Part shown: positions 30,505 through 38,581 of the stretch, in pieces | How positions within the stretch are numbered: the first letter of the stretch is position 1 | Layout: the number at the start of each line of letters is the position of its first letter | Assembly (NCBI GenBank): GCA_016209495.1 | Contig: JACQVX010000169.1 | Location: 1-45,870 of the forward strand | DNA: 45,870 nt | Source: Planctomycetota bacterium | Lineage (GTDB): Bacteria > Planctomycetota > JACQVX01 | Direction: 5' to 3' | Notes under the pieces: generated by a model | Told to the model about the DNA's origin: nothing | What the model saw: only the letters and a program-made list of their open reading frames with translations | The model's database searches: none | Translations under genes and position numbers: made by a program

Positions 30505-31163
30505 CCGGAGGAGGCGCCACGCGCGGCGGCGCCCGGTGCAGCCATCACCCGGACCGGGACGCGGTGGCGGTCTGCGTGCGCTGCGGCCGGACCGTGTGCG
30601 GCTCGTGTTCCACGCGGCTGGACGGGATCAACCACTGTCTGGACTGCCTGCGCGCGATGGCGCCGGCCCCACGGACGGTGACCGCGGGCCCGGGGGGGCG
30701 GGCCCAGCGGGCCGCCACCTGGGCCCTGGCCCTGGGCGGCCTCGCGGGGTGTTACGAGATGGCGGCCCTGGCCGGCCTGGCCGTCGCGGCCCGGGCCGAG
30801 ACGCCCGCGGAGCGCCAGCGGCGGGACAACCTCACCCGGCTGGCCGCCGTGGGCGGGGCCCTCCGGGACTTCCGCCTGGACACGGGGCGTTACCCCACCG
30901 GGGACGAGGGACTCCCGGCCCTCCACGACCCCCAGGTCCTGGCGGCGGAGACGGCCAAGCTCTGGCTCGGTCCCTACCTCCGGCCCGACGGGGAGGACGG
31001 GGCCTTCCTCGACGCCTTCGGTCACCCGGTGGACTATGCCAGGGTGGAGGAGACCTACGTCCTGCTCTCCCCCGGCGCCGACGGGGAGCTGGACACGCCG
31101 AGCGAGGCCCTGAGCCCCGGCGATGAACCCTTCCATGACGACCAGGCGGAGTGGGGGGATTGA
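30501..31163 (+). CDS. B-box zinc finger-TM-GspG-like pseudopilin C-terminal domain fusion
   Basis: A 220-residue protein. The N-terminus (CSHHPDRDAVAVCVRCGRTVCGSC, shown by its Cys/His spacing) is a B-box zinc finger like that of the previous gene. A Gly/Ala-rich hydrophobic segment follows (ALALGGLAGCYEMAALAGLA). The C-terminal part (TGRYPTGDEGLPAL, LWLGPYL, FLDAFGHPVDYAR, YVLLSPGADGELDT) matches the T2SS GspG globular domain with its calcium-loop region. The prepilin FTLIE signal is absent. The GTG start overlaps the previous stop (GTGA). A zinc-finger/pseudopilin hybrid is unusual and suggests recruitment of the GspG fold for another envelope role. Confidence 0.7.
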   Translation: MTGGGATRGGARCSHHPDRDAVAVCVRCGRTVCGSCSTRLDGINHCLDCLRAMAPAPRTVTAGPGGRAQRAATWALALGGLAGCYEMAALAGLAVAARAETPAERQRRDNLTRLAAVGGALRDFRLDTGRYPTGDEGLPALHDPQVLAAETAKLWLGPYLRPDGEDGAFLDAFGHPVDYARVEETYVLLSPGADGELDTPSEALSPGDEPFHDDQAEWGD

Positions 31164-32083
31164 TCGTCGCGCCGATGCCCGGTGCCGGGGCGACCGGGAC
31201 GCCTCCCTCCCCCGCGGCGCGGGTGCGGAGGATGACCGCCGCGGAGACCCTGGACGAGGCGGTGGACCTCTACCGGGGTCGGCCCGGGCTCGTCTTCGGG
31301 CTCACCGTGGCGGCGGACGCGCCGCTGGCGGCCTCGGTGGCGCTCCTGGTCTTCCTCCCGGAGCTCTGGCCCGGGGGGGACCTGGGATATCGCAGGGCGG
31401 TCCACGTCCTGGCCCTGGGCCTGGCGGTGGCCGCGGCGGCCCGCTTCGTGGTGGGGGGCGCCGTGGCGGAGGCGGTGGCCGGCATGGCCGGCGGGGCCAG
31501 GCCCGACGGCCCACGCTGCCTGCGCGCGGCCCTGGCCCGCTCGCCGGTCCTCGTGGCCTCCGGCTTCCTATCCTGGCTCGCCGTGGCCGCGGGGGCCGCC
31601 CTGGCCGTGGCCCCCGGGCTCCTGGTGGCGGCCCTCGCCGCCCTCTTGGCCCCGGTGGCGGTGCTGGAGGGAGGGGCCCTCACGCCCACCCTGCGCCGCG
31701 GTCTGGGCCTCGCCTGGGGCGCCTACCCCCGGCTCCTGGCCCACGCCCTCTTCCTCCTCATGGCCTGGGCGGTGGTGAGCATCGACCTGATGCTGGGCGC
31801 CTCGGCCGCCATCTACCTGGCGGGGGCCGGCCTCCACCTGGAACTGGGCTCCCTGGACCAGTGGGCCTCTCCCGGCAACCTCCGCTGGCTGCTGGCGGTG
31901 GGCCTCGTCGTCTTCCTGCTCCTGGACCCCTTCCTCTGGACGGTTCGGGCCCTGGTCTACCTGGAGACCCGGGCCCGCCACGAGGGCCTGGACCTCCTGG
32001 ACCGCGTCCGCCAGGTGCGAGAGGCGGCCTCTACGGGCGAGACCGGCGCCTCCGCCGCGCCCCTGCCGGGGGAGGCCGGGTGA
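31160..32083 (+). CDS. Polytopic membrane protein of unknown function
   Basis: About 307 residues. Six or so hydrophobic stretches (VFGLTVAADAPLAASVALLVF, VLALGLAVAAAARFVVGG, WLAVAAGAALAVAPGLLVAAL, HALFLLMAWAVVSIDLM, LLAVGLVVFLLLD) and an opening ETLDEAVDLYRGRPG like membrane proteins related to glycerophosphodiester phosphodiesterase membrane domains. The start is uncertain: TTG 31160 (TTGA overlap with the previous stop), ATG 31175 or ATG 31232. It sits at the head of the DUF4129-DUF4350-MoxR-DUF58 block, so it may belong to that envelope complex. Confidence 0.6.
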   Translation: MIVAPMPGAGATGTPPSPAARVRRMTAAETLDEAVDLYRGRPGLVFGLTVAADAPLAASVALLVFLPELWPGGDLGYRRAVHVLALGLAVAAAARFVVGGAVAEAVAGMAGGARPDGPRCLRAALARSPVLVASGFLSWLAVAAGAALAVAPGLLVAALAALLAPVAVLEGGALTPTLRRGLGLAWGAYPRLLAHALFLLMAWAVVSIDLMLGASAAIYLAGAGLHLELGSLDQWASPGNLRWLLAVGLVVFLLLDPFLWTVRALVYLETRARHEGLDLLDRVRQVREAASTGETGASAAPLPGEAG

Positions 32084-33156
32084 CCCTCTCCTCGGGGCTA
32101 GCCATGGCGCTTTGCGTCGCGGGCGGCGCGGCGGAGATGGGGCCGGAGGGCTTCCGGGAGCGGCTCCTCGCGGCCATGGCCCGTCTCGAGGCCGAGGCCG
32201 AGGACCTCCGTCGCGGCGGGCCGGGGGACCGGGAGGCCGTCCTGCACACCCTGCGGGGCCTGGAGGGGCTGCGGGTCCGGCTGGAGGGGGGCGCGGTGGT
32301 CGAGGACCCCGCCTGGGAAGTCACCGTGGAGCTGAGCCGGCTGGAGGCCTCCACCGAGGCGCCGGACCTGGGACAGGTCGCGGCCCTGGTGGCGAGGCTG
32401 GAGGGCATGGCCCAGGAGGCGGGGGCCGTCCTCCGGAGGCCCGCCCGGCGGGGAGACCCCCGGGCGCGGGTGCGGGACATCCTCTCGGGGGTCGCCTATC
32501 GCAGGACCGAGCTGGGGCGCCCGGACGAGGCCCTGGGCGCGGCCCGGGGGCAGGTGACCTACTGGGACGGCATCCGGGCCTTCTTCCGGCAGGCCTGGGC
32601 CCGCCTCCGGGACGGAGGCTGGAGCTTCCCGCAGTGGTTCCAGGGCCTGCGCTGGCCACGAGTCCCGGATCTGCCGCGCGGCGCCTGGCAGGCCCTCCTG
32701 GGTTGCGCGGTCGCCGCCGGGGTGGCGCTCGTGGCGTGGGCCGCCTACCGGGTGGCGTCCCGGGCGGCCCGGCGCCGCGAGGGCCTGGCGGTGGACCCGG
32801 GGGTCCTCGACCCGGTGGAGCGCGAGGTCCTCCTCTCCGAGGACCCGGAGGCCTGGAGGGCGCTGGCGAGGCGATTGGCGGCGCGGGGCGATTTCCGCGG
32901 GGCCGCCCGTGCCTGCTACCTGGGCGCCCTGGCGGCCCTGGGGCGCGCGGGGCTCGTGACCTACGACCCGGCGCGGACCAACTGGGAGACCCTGGGGGCC
33001 CTCCCGGTGGGGCTGCGGGGGGACATGGAACCCCTGACCCTGGACTTCGACCGGGTCTGGTACGGCCGGCGTCCTTGCGGGGCGCCCGAGCTCGGACGCT
33101 TCGAGGACGGGGCGGAGCGGGTCCTCCGGCGCCTGGCGGGGGCGTCCGCCGGATGA
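32080..33156 (+). CDS. DUF4129-domain membrane protein
   Basis: A 358-residue protein. An N-terminal signal-like segment, then a helical Glu/Arg-rich extracytoplasmic region, a TM helix (WQALLGCAVAAGVALVAWAAY) and a cytoplasmic domain with RGAARACYLGALAALGRAGLVTYDPARTNWETL, the DUF4129 signature. DUF4129 genes usually neighbour DUF4350, MoxR and DUF58 genes, as here. The biochemical role is not known; the clusters are thought to assemble or sense envelope complexes. The GTG start overlaps the previous stop by 4 nt. Confidence 0.8.
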   Translation: MTLSSGLAMALCVAGGAAEMGPEGFRERLLAAMARLEAEAEDLRRGGPGDREAVLHTLRGLEGLRVRLEGGAVVEDPAWEVTVELSRLEASTEAPDLGQVAALVARLEGMAQEAGAVLRRPARRGDPRARVRDILSGVAYRRTELGRPDEALGAARGQVTYWDGIRAFFRQAWARLRDGGWSFPQWFQGLRWPRVPDLPRGAWQALLGCAVAAGVALVAWAAYRVASRAARRREGLAVDPGVLDPVEREVLLSEDPEAWRALARRLAARGDFRGAARACYLGALAALGRAGLVTYDPARTNWETLGALPVGLRGDMEPLTLDFDRVWYGRRPCGAPELGRFEDGAERVLRRLAGASAG

Positions 33157-34349
33157 GGGCCCTGGCCGTCCCTCGCGGGGCGTCGGCCGGCTGGCCCGGG
33201 ACCCTGCTCCCGCTCCTGGGGGTGGGGCTGGTGGTGGCCGTCCTGGTCCTGGCGGGCGGCGGACGTGGGACCCACGCCCCCCCCTACTCGACCCTGCGGG
33301 CCGATGGGGTGGGGCTGCGGGCGGCCTTCGACTATGCCCAGCTCATGGGACTGGGGCCCCGAAGGCTGGAGCGGGACCTCACGGTCCTCGACGGGCTCTC
33401 GCTCCTGTTCGTCGTGGAGCCGGCATCGGGCCTGTTCTTCGGGACCTTCGGCGGCGGGGAGGTGCGCGCGATCACCGACTGGGTGGCCCGGGGGGGGACC
33501 CTGGTCCTCTGCGGCACCACCACGACGGAGCTGCACGGCGCCTTCGAGGTGGGGCTCGCCTCCTCGCGCACGACCGCCGGGGGTCCGGCGCGCATGGTGG
33601 GGCTGCACCGCTACGGCGAGGGGATGCACCTCGCCCGGGACGCGACGGGCTACCTGGAGGCCCACCGCCCGGGCGCCGTGGTCCTGGCGGTGGACGAGGC
33701 GGACCGGCCCGTGGCCCTGGTCCAGCGCCACGGGCGCGGGAGGGTGGTGACGGTGGCGGACGCCGGGATCCTCGCCAACGAGCGGCTCGCCCAGGCGGAC
33801 AACGCCGTCTTCCTGGACCGCCTGCTCTGGGCCCACGGGGCGCCCGGCGAGGTGGGCTTCGACGAGTACCACCACGGGGCCCGGAGCCACCGGAACGTGA
33901 TGGGCCTCCTGGGTCGTCACGGGCTGGAGGCGGCCCTAGCCCAGATCCTCCTGGCGGCCGCCGTCCTCGCGCGGGCCACCGGCGGCGCCTCCGGCGCGCG
34001 GCCAGCCCCGCCGCCCCCGGACGAGGCGGCCTCCGGCGTGGGCGGTTACCTGGAGGCCATGGCGAGGATCTACGCCAAGGCGGGCGCCACCCGGCGGGTC
34101 GTGGAGGTGGCCCACGAGGAGCTGAGGCGCGAGCTGGCCTCGCGGCTCCGCCTCCCTCCGGGCTTCGCGACGTCGGAGGTGGCGGTGCGGCTGCGCCAGC
34201 GGGGTGTGGCCAACTGGAACGGATACACGGCGCTGGAGGGACGATTCCAGCGCCTCGTGGGCCAGGCCAGGCCCGGGGAGGATTCGATGTTGCACTTCGT
34301 GCGCGAGGCGGCCCGGCTCCGGGCCCAGGTCCGGGGCGCCCGGGCGTGA
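33153..34349 (+). CDS. DUF4350-domain protein
   Basis: A 398-residue protein. TM helix near the N-terminus (LLPLLGVGLVVAVLVLAGG), then the DUF4350-type domain (PPYSTLRADGVGLRAAFDYAQLMGL, LLFVVEPASG, ITDWVARGGTLVLCG, RVVTVADAGILANERL) and a second TM/linker region (ALAQILLAAAVLA), with a helical C-terminus. It resembles a GATase-like (DUF4350) fold found with MoxR operons. The ATG overlaps the DUF4129 stop by 4 nt. Function unknown. Confidence 0.8.
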   Translation: MRALAVPRGASAGWPGTLLPLLGVGLVVAVLVLAGGGRGTHAPPYSTLRADGVGLRAAFDYAQLMGLGPRRLERDLTVLDGLSLLFVVEPASGLFFGTFGGGEVRAITDWVARGGTLVLCGTTTTELHGAFEVGLASSRTTAGGPARMVGLHRYGEGMHLARDATGYLEAHRPGAVVLAVDEADRPVALVQRHGRGRVVTVADAGILANERLAQADNAVFLDRLLWAHGAPGEVGFDEYHHGARSHRNVMGLLGRHGLEAALAQILLAAAVLARATGGASGARPAPPPPDEAASGVGGYLEAMARIYAKAGATRRVVEVAHEELRRELASRLRLPPGFATSEVAVRLRQRGVANWNGYTALEGRFQRLVGQARPGEDSMLHFVREAARLRAQVRGARA

Positions 34350-35353
34350 CGGCCCCGGAGGCGGCCGCGGCGGACGGGGTCTCCCAGGCCCCGCCGGTCC
34401 CGGTGGGCCAGGTGCGGGAGGCCGCCGCCCGCGTCCTGGCCGAGGTATCCCGGGCCGTGGTGGGCCAGGCGGCGACCCTGGAAGGGATGATGGTGGCCCT
34501 CCTGGCGGAAGGCCACGTCCTCCTGGAGGGGGTCCCGGGGACCGCCAAGACCCTCATGGTCAAGGCCCTGGCCCTCACCCTGGGGGTGGAGTGCAAGCGC
34601 GTCCAGTTCACGCCGGACCTCATGCCCAGCGACATCGTGGGGACGAACGTCTTCGACATGCAGGCGAACTCCTTCCGCCTGCGCCGCGGGCCCATCTTCA
34701 CCGACCTGCTCCTGGCGGACGAGGTGAACCGGGCACCCGCCAAGACCCAGTCGGCGCTCCTGGAGGCCATGGAGGAGCGCCAGTGCACCATCGACGGCGT
34801 CGGCTACCCGGTCCCGGAGGTCTTCACCGTCTTCGCCACCCAGAACCCCATCGAGTTCGAAGGGACCTACCCGCTCCCGGAGGCTCAGCTCGACCGTTTC
34901 CTCCTCAAGCTGCGCGTGGACTACCCCAGTCCCGAGGAGGAGGAGGGCATCCTGGCGGCCTACGACCGGGGTTTCGACGCCCACCGCCTGGATCGCTCGG
35001 GCATCCGCCGCGTCCTGGGCCGCGAGGAGCTCTCGGGGCTCAGGGCCGCCGTGCGTTCGGTCCACGCCGAGGGCGCCCTCCTGGGATACGTCCGCCGGGT
35101 GGTGGCGGGGACGCGCGAGTCGCCGGACGTGGTCCTGGGGGCCGGACCCAGGGCCTCGGTCTGCCTGCTCCTGGCGGCCAAGGCGGCCGCGGCCATGGCG
35201 GGGCGGGACTTCCTCACCCCGGACGACGTCAAGCGGGTGGGGACCGCGGTGCTGCGCCACCGGGTGCTCCTCCAGCCGGAGATGGAGCTGGAGGGGACGA
35301 CCAGCGACGACGTGGTCCAGGCCGTCCTGGATCGGACCGAGGTGCCGAGATAG
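34346..35353 (+). CDS. MoxR-family AAA+ ATPase
   Basis: A 335-residue AAA+ chaperone. Walker A EGVPGTAKT, Walker B LLLADEVNRAPAKTQ, sensor 1 FATQNPIEFEGTYPLPEAQLDRF and the C-terminal lid typical of MoxR. MoxR proteins mature or insert metal-containing or envelope complexes together with DUF58/VWA partners. The next gene encodes the DUF58 partner. The start is GTG 34346, overlapping the DUF4350 stop by 4 nt. Confidence 0.9.
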   Translation: MTAPEAAAADGVSQAPPVPVGQVREAAARVLAEVSRAVVGQAATLEGMMVALLAEGHVLLEGVPGTAKTLMVKALALTLGVECKRVQFTPDLMPSDIVGTNVFDMQANSFRLRRGPIFTDLLLADEVNRAPAKTQSALLEAMEERQCTIDGVGYPVPEVFTVFATQNPIEFEGTYPLPEAQLDRFLLKLRVDYPSPEEEEGILAAYDRGFDAHRLDRSGIRRVLGREELSGLRAAVRSVHAEGALLGYVRRVVAGTRESPDVVLGAGPRASVCLLLAAKAAAAMAGRDFLTPDDVKRVGTAVLRHRVLLQPEMELEGTTSDDVVQAVLDRTEVPR

Positions 35354-35360
35354 GCGAGTC

Positions 35361-36695
35361 GTGCTCCCCACCTCGCGGCTCGCCCTCCTCCTGGGCCTGG
35401 CGGCCCTCCCCATGCTTGCCGCCCCCATGGCGCCATGGGGCGCGGGGCTGGGCGCGGCGCTGGACCTGGCCCTGGTGGCCCTGGCCGCGGTGGACCTGGC
35501 CCTGGCGCCGGGACCCTCCCAGGTGGAGGTGCGCCGCCGCGTGCGGCGCCGCCTCTCGGTGGGGACCGCGAACCCGGTGGACCTGGAGCTCCGGAACCGC
35601 TCGGCCCGCCCCTTGCGCGCACGGGTGGCGGACGACCACCCCCCGGAGTTCGCCTCGGAGGACGCGCGCCCGAGGGTGGAGGTCCCGCCCCATGGCGCCC
35701 GCCGGGTGCGCTACCACTTGACCCCTCCGCGGCGCGGGGACTTCGCCTTCGGGGACGTCCACCTCCTGGCGGAGGGACCCCTGGGCCTCGTGCACCGGCG
35801 GCTGCGTCTGGCGGCGGCCGCCCCCACCCGCGTCTATCCGAACCTCATCGGGCTCGCCCGTTTCGAGCTGGCCAGCCGGAGGGCCATGACCCGCGAGCTC
35901 GGGCTCCGAGCGGTTCGCCGGGTGGGGCGCGGGGACGAGTTCGAGAAGCTCCGGGACTACCTCCCCGACGACGAGTACCGGGACATCGACTGGAAGGCCA
36001 CCGCCCGGCGCGGCCGGCCGGTGAGCCGGGTCTACCAGGTGGAGCGCAGCCAGCAGGTGGTGGTCCTCCTGGATGGAGGGCGCAGCATGGTGGCGGACGT
36101 GGAGGAGGGACGCCACGGGCCGGCGTCGGGCATGACCCGCATGGACGCGGCGGTCAACGCGGCCCTCATGCTGGCCTACGTGGCGGGCCGCCACGGCGAC
36201 CGGGTGGGGCTGGGGGTCTTCGTGGACGGCCTGCGCCGCTGGCTCCCCCCCCGCCGCGGGCGCGGGGTCTTCCACCGCTTCACCGAGACGCTCTACGCCG
36301 TCCGTGCCGCCCTGGAGTACGTGGACTACCGCGAGAGCTTCCGCGACGTGGTGCTCCGGGTGCGCCGCCGCTCCCTGGTGGTGGTCCTGACCGACCCGGT
36401 GGACGAGGACGCCGCCGGGGCGCTGGCCTCGGCGGTGGGCGTCCTGCGCCGCGCCCACGTCCCCCTGGTGGTGTGCTTCCACGACCCGGGCCTCCTGGAG
36501 GCGGCCCGCTCGGTCCCGGCGCGCCCCGAGGACGCCTATCGCCAGACGGTGGCGCAGGAGCTCGTCGCCGAGCGCCGCCGGCTCGCGGCCCGGATGCAGC
36601 GGGGGGGCGTGCACCTGGTGGAGGCCACGGCCCTGGACCTGGCGGCCGAGCTGGTCAACAAGTACCTGGAGCTGAAGGCGACGAGGAGGTTCTAG
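35361..36695 (+). CDS. DUF58/VWA-like protein
   Basis: A 444-residue protein. Two N-terminal hydrophobic segments (LALLLGLAALPMLAAPM, LALVALAAVDLAL), a beta-sandwich region, then the DUF58 core FEKLRDYLPDDEYRDIDWKA and a VWA-like fold (VVVLLDGGRSMVAD; DRVGLGVFVDG; LVVVLTDPVD). It is the usual partner of the upstream MoxR ATPase. The MIDAS-like DxGxS motif is DGGRS. Start GTG 35361. It ends the operon; the convergent SpoIIM gene ends 22 nt later. Confidence 0.9.
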   Translation: MLPTSRLALLLGLAALPMLAAPMAPWGAGLGAALDLALVALAAVDLALAPGPSQVEVRRRVRRRLSVGTANPVDLELRNRSARPLRARVADDHPPEFASEDARPRVEVPPHGARRVRYHLTPPRRGDFAFGDVHLLAEGPLGLVHRRLRLAAAAPTRVYPNLIGLARFELASRRAMTRELGLRAVRRVGRGDEFEKLRDYLPDDEYRDIDWKATARRGRPVSRVYQVERSQQVVVLLDGGRSMVADVEEGRHGPASGMTRMDAAVNAALMLAYVAGRHGDRVGLGVFVDGLRRWLPPRRGRGVFHRFTETLYAVRAALEYVDYRESFRDVVLRVRRRSLVVVLTDPVDEDAAGALASAVGVLRRAHVPLVVCFHDPGLLEAARSVPARPEDAYRQTVAQELVAERRRLAARMQRGGVHLVEATALDLAAELVNKYLELKATRRF

Positions 36696-36717
36696 CGGGA
36701 TGCCCGCCGCACCGACC

Positions 36718-37689
36718 TCAACCGCGCGCCCAGTGGTCCGGGAGGAGCCGATCCCCCAAGACGAGATAGAAGGCCAGGAGGAGCCCCGAGAGGAGGCCGA
36801 AGGCCACCTTCGCCTCGTCCGGTATGGCCTCCCAGCCCGTGAGGAAGCCCTCGATGAGCCCGCAGAGCACCAGGAGGGGGACGCTCCCGGCCAGCAGCCG
36901 AAGGGCGTCCCGGCCGTGCAGGGCCAAGGCGTCCCGGCGGGTCCTGTCCCCCGGGCGCAGGAGGGCGTCCCCCAGGATGAGCCCGGCGGCGCCCGCGAGG
37001 GCGATGCAGCTCAGCTCGATGACGCCGTGGGGAAGGATGAAGGCCGAGAAGTGGAGCCCCTCGTCCAGCTCCACGGCGCGCCACGCCAGGGCCCCCAGGA
37101 GGAGGCCGTTGGAGACGAGCACCCACGCCGTCCCGACCCCCAGGGTCACCCCCAGGGCGAAGGCGAGGAAGCACACGCGGATGTTGTTCGTCATGATGTA
37201 GGCGGAGGCCATGGCCCCCATGTTGGCGGAGAAGGGCGCCCCCGGGTTGAGCTGCTGGATCTCCGAGAGCTCCTGGGGGAGGAGGTAGTTCCGGGCCTCC
37301 GGGTCCAGGGCCGTGGCGGCGAAGCCGAAGCCGACCCCGGCGGCCAGGAGGGCCGCCGACAGGGCCACGGGGCCCCACCGCCGCCGTACGGTCTCCGGGA
37401 AGCCGCGGGCGAGGAAGACACAGACGGCGGCCATGCGGAAGCGCCGCCCGCCGTAGATGCGGCCGTAGGCGCGCGCCACGAGCTGGTTCAGGTAGGACAG
37501 GACCGGGTCCGGGGCGCCGCGGGAACGGGCCCGGAGGAGGTCCGCGGCGGCGCGTCGGTAGAGCTGGCCCAGGGCCCGGGCCCCCTCGGCGTCCAGGGCG
37601 CGGAAGGAGCCCCGTTCGGCCCGGCCCAGGAGGTCCTCCAGCCGCTCCCAGTCCCCGCGGCGTTCCGCCAGGAAGGCGTCCGGGTCCAT
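36718..37689 (-). CDS. Stage II sporulation protein M (SpoIIM/DUF95) family membrane protein
   Basis: A 323-residue protein. The helical N-terminus (RRGDWERLEDLLGRAERG, ALGQLYRRAAADLLRARS) and membrane part (RRRWGPVALSAALLAAGVGFG, SANMGAMASAYIMTNNIRV, FILPHGVIELSCIALAGAAG) match DUF95/SpoIIM proteins. These occur widely in non-sporulating bacteria next to RDD and MoxR/DUF58 genes. ATG 37689 with a TACAAT -10 only 7 nt upstream on the same strand, so the message may be leaderless. Divergent from the RDD gene. Confidence 0.9.
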   Translation of the reverse strand: MDPDAFLAERRGDWERLEDLLGRAERGSFRALDAEGARALGQLYRRAAADLLRARSRGAPDPVLSYLNQLVARAYGRIYGGRRFRMAAVCVFLARGFPETVRRRWGPVALSAALLAAGVGFGFAATALDPEARNYLLPQELSEIQQLNPGAPFSANMGAMASAYIMTNNIRVCFLAFALGVTLGVGTAWVLVSNGLLLGALAWRAVELDEGLHFSAFILPHGVIELSCIALAGAAGLILGDALLRPGDRTRRDALALHGRDALRLLAGSVPLLVLCGLIEGFLTGWEAIPDEAKVAFGLLSGLLLAFYLVLGDRLLPDHWARG

Positions 37690-37695
37690 GGGGGC

Positions 37696-37701
37696 ATTGT
37701 A
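37696..37701 (-). promoter_or_regulatory. -10 element TACAAT of the SpoIIM-like gene
   Basis: On the minus strand TACAAT (5 of 6) ends 7 nt before the ATG at 37689, so transcription should start at or near the start codon. No clear -35. The same element is shared with the first base of the ATG of the divergent RDD gene. Confidence 0.45.
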
Positions 37702-38558
37702 TGCGCGAGGCCCTCGTCCACGGGGGAGATCCCGAGCCGGAAGGCATGGGGGTAGACGCCGTGGCGCGTTCCTACAAGGTGCGCACCCCGGAGCTGGTGG
37801 AGTTCTCCTTCCCCCTGGCGGGGGTCGCCGCCCGGGCCCTGGCCTGGGCCATCGACCTCGTGGTCACCGCCGTGCTGCTCTTCCTGGTGCTCCTCCTGGG
37901 CATCCTGGCCACCCTGCTCCTGGGCCTGGCGGGGCTCCCCGGGGTCAGCCTGGCCTTCGTCTGGGTGGCAGGCTTCCTCGTCCTGTTCGGCTACCCCATC
38001 CTCTGCGAGTGGGCCCTGGGCGGGCGCACGGTCGGGAAGTGGGCCCTGGGGCTGCGGGTCATGGACGTGACGGGCCTGCCCGCCGGCTTCGTGGCCATCG
38101 CCGTCCGGAACCTGGTGCGGCTGGTGGACGTCCTCCCGGGGGCCTACCTGGTCGGGGGTATCGCGGCCCTCTGGGACCCGCACAACCGCCGACTGGGCGA
38201 CCTGGCCGCGGGGACCATCGTGCTCCGCGCGGGGGGCACCCGCACGCTACCGCGGGGAGGCGCCACGCCGCCGGCGGTGCTGGAGGCCCTGCGGGCCGAC
38301 CTGGGGGCCAGGGGCCGCGTGGGCCGCCGGCTGGGCCGGGAGGAGCGCGACCTGGTCCTGGAGCTGGCCCTGCGGCGGGACGAGCTGGCGCTCGCCACCC
38401 GGCTGGCCCTCTTCCGCGAGATGGCCGAGCACCTGGGCCGCCGGCTGGAACTGGCCAGGGACCTGCACACCAGCGACGAGAACCTGGTCCTCGGCCTGGC
38501 GACGCTCCTCTCCGACCGCCTGGCCGAGCGGGCGCAGGGACTGCCCAGGCCGCTATAA
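37701..38558 (+). CDS. RDD-family membrane protein
   Basis: A 285-residue protein from ATG 37701, or 270 from ATG 37746. The RDD core is VAARALAWAIDLVVTAVLLF with the conserved Arg/Asp pairs, then LGGRTVGKWALGLRVMD and AIAVRNLVRLVDVLPGAYLVGGIAALWDPHNRRLGDLAAGT. The C-terminal 110 residues are soluble and helical. RDD proteins are polytopic membrane proteins of poorly defined function, often in SpoIIM/DUF58 blocks. The stop overlaps the -10 of the kinase gene. Confidence 0.85.
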   Translation: MREALVHGGDPEPEGMGVDAVARSYKVRTPELVEFSFPLAGVAARALAWAIDLVVTAVLLFLVLLLGILATLLLGLAGLPGVSLAFVWVAGFLVLFGYPILCEWALGGRTVGKWALGLRVMDVTGLPAGFVAIAVRNLVRLVDVLPGAYLVGGIAALWDPHNRRLGDLAAGTIVLRAGGTRTLPRGGATPPAVLEALRADLGARGRVGRRLGREERDLVLELALRRDELALATRLALFREMAEHLGRRLELARDLHTSDENLVLGLATLLSDRLAERAQGLPRPL

Positions 38559-38559
38559 T
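38554..38559 (+). promoter_or_regulatory. -10 element TATAAT of the kinase gene
   Basis: A perfect TATAAT overlapping the RDD stop codon, 22 nt before the kinase GTG at 38582. The -35 region (38531-38536) is poor. Confidence 0.5.
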
Positions 38560-38581
38560 CGGGCGGTTCCAGAGGGACACC

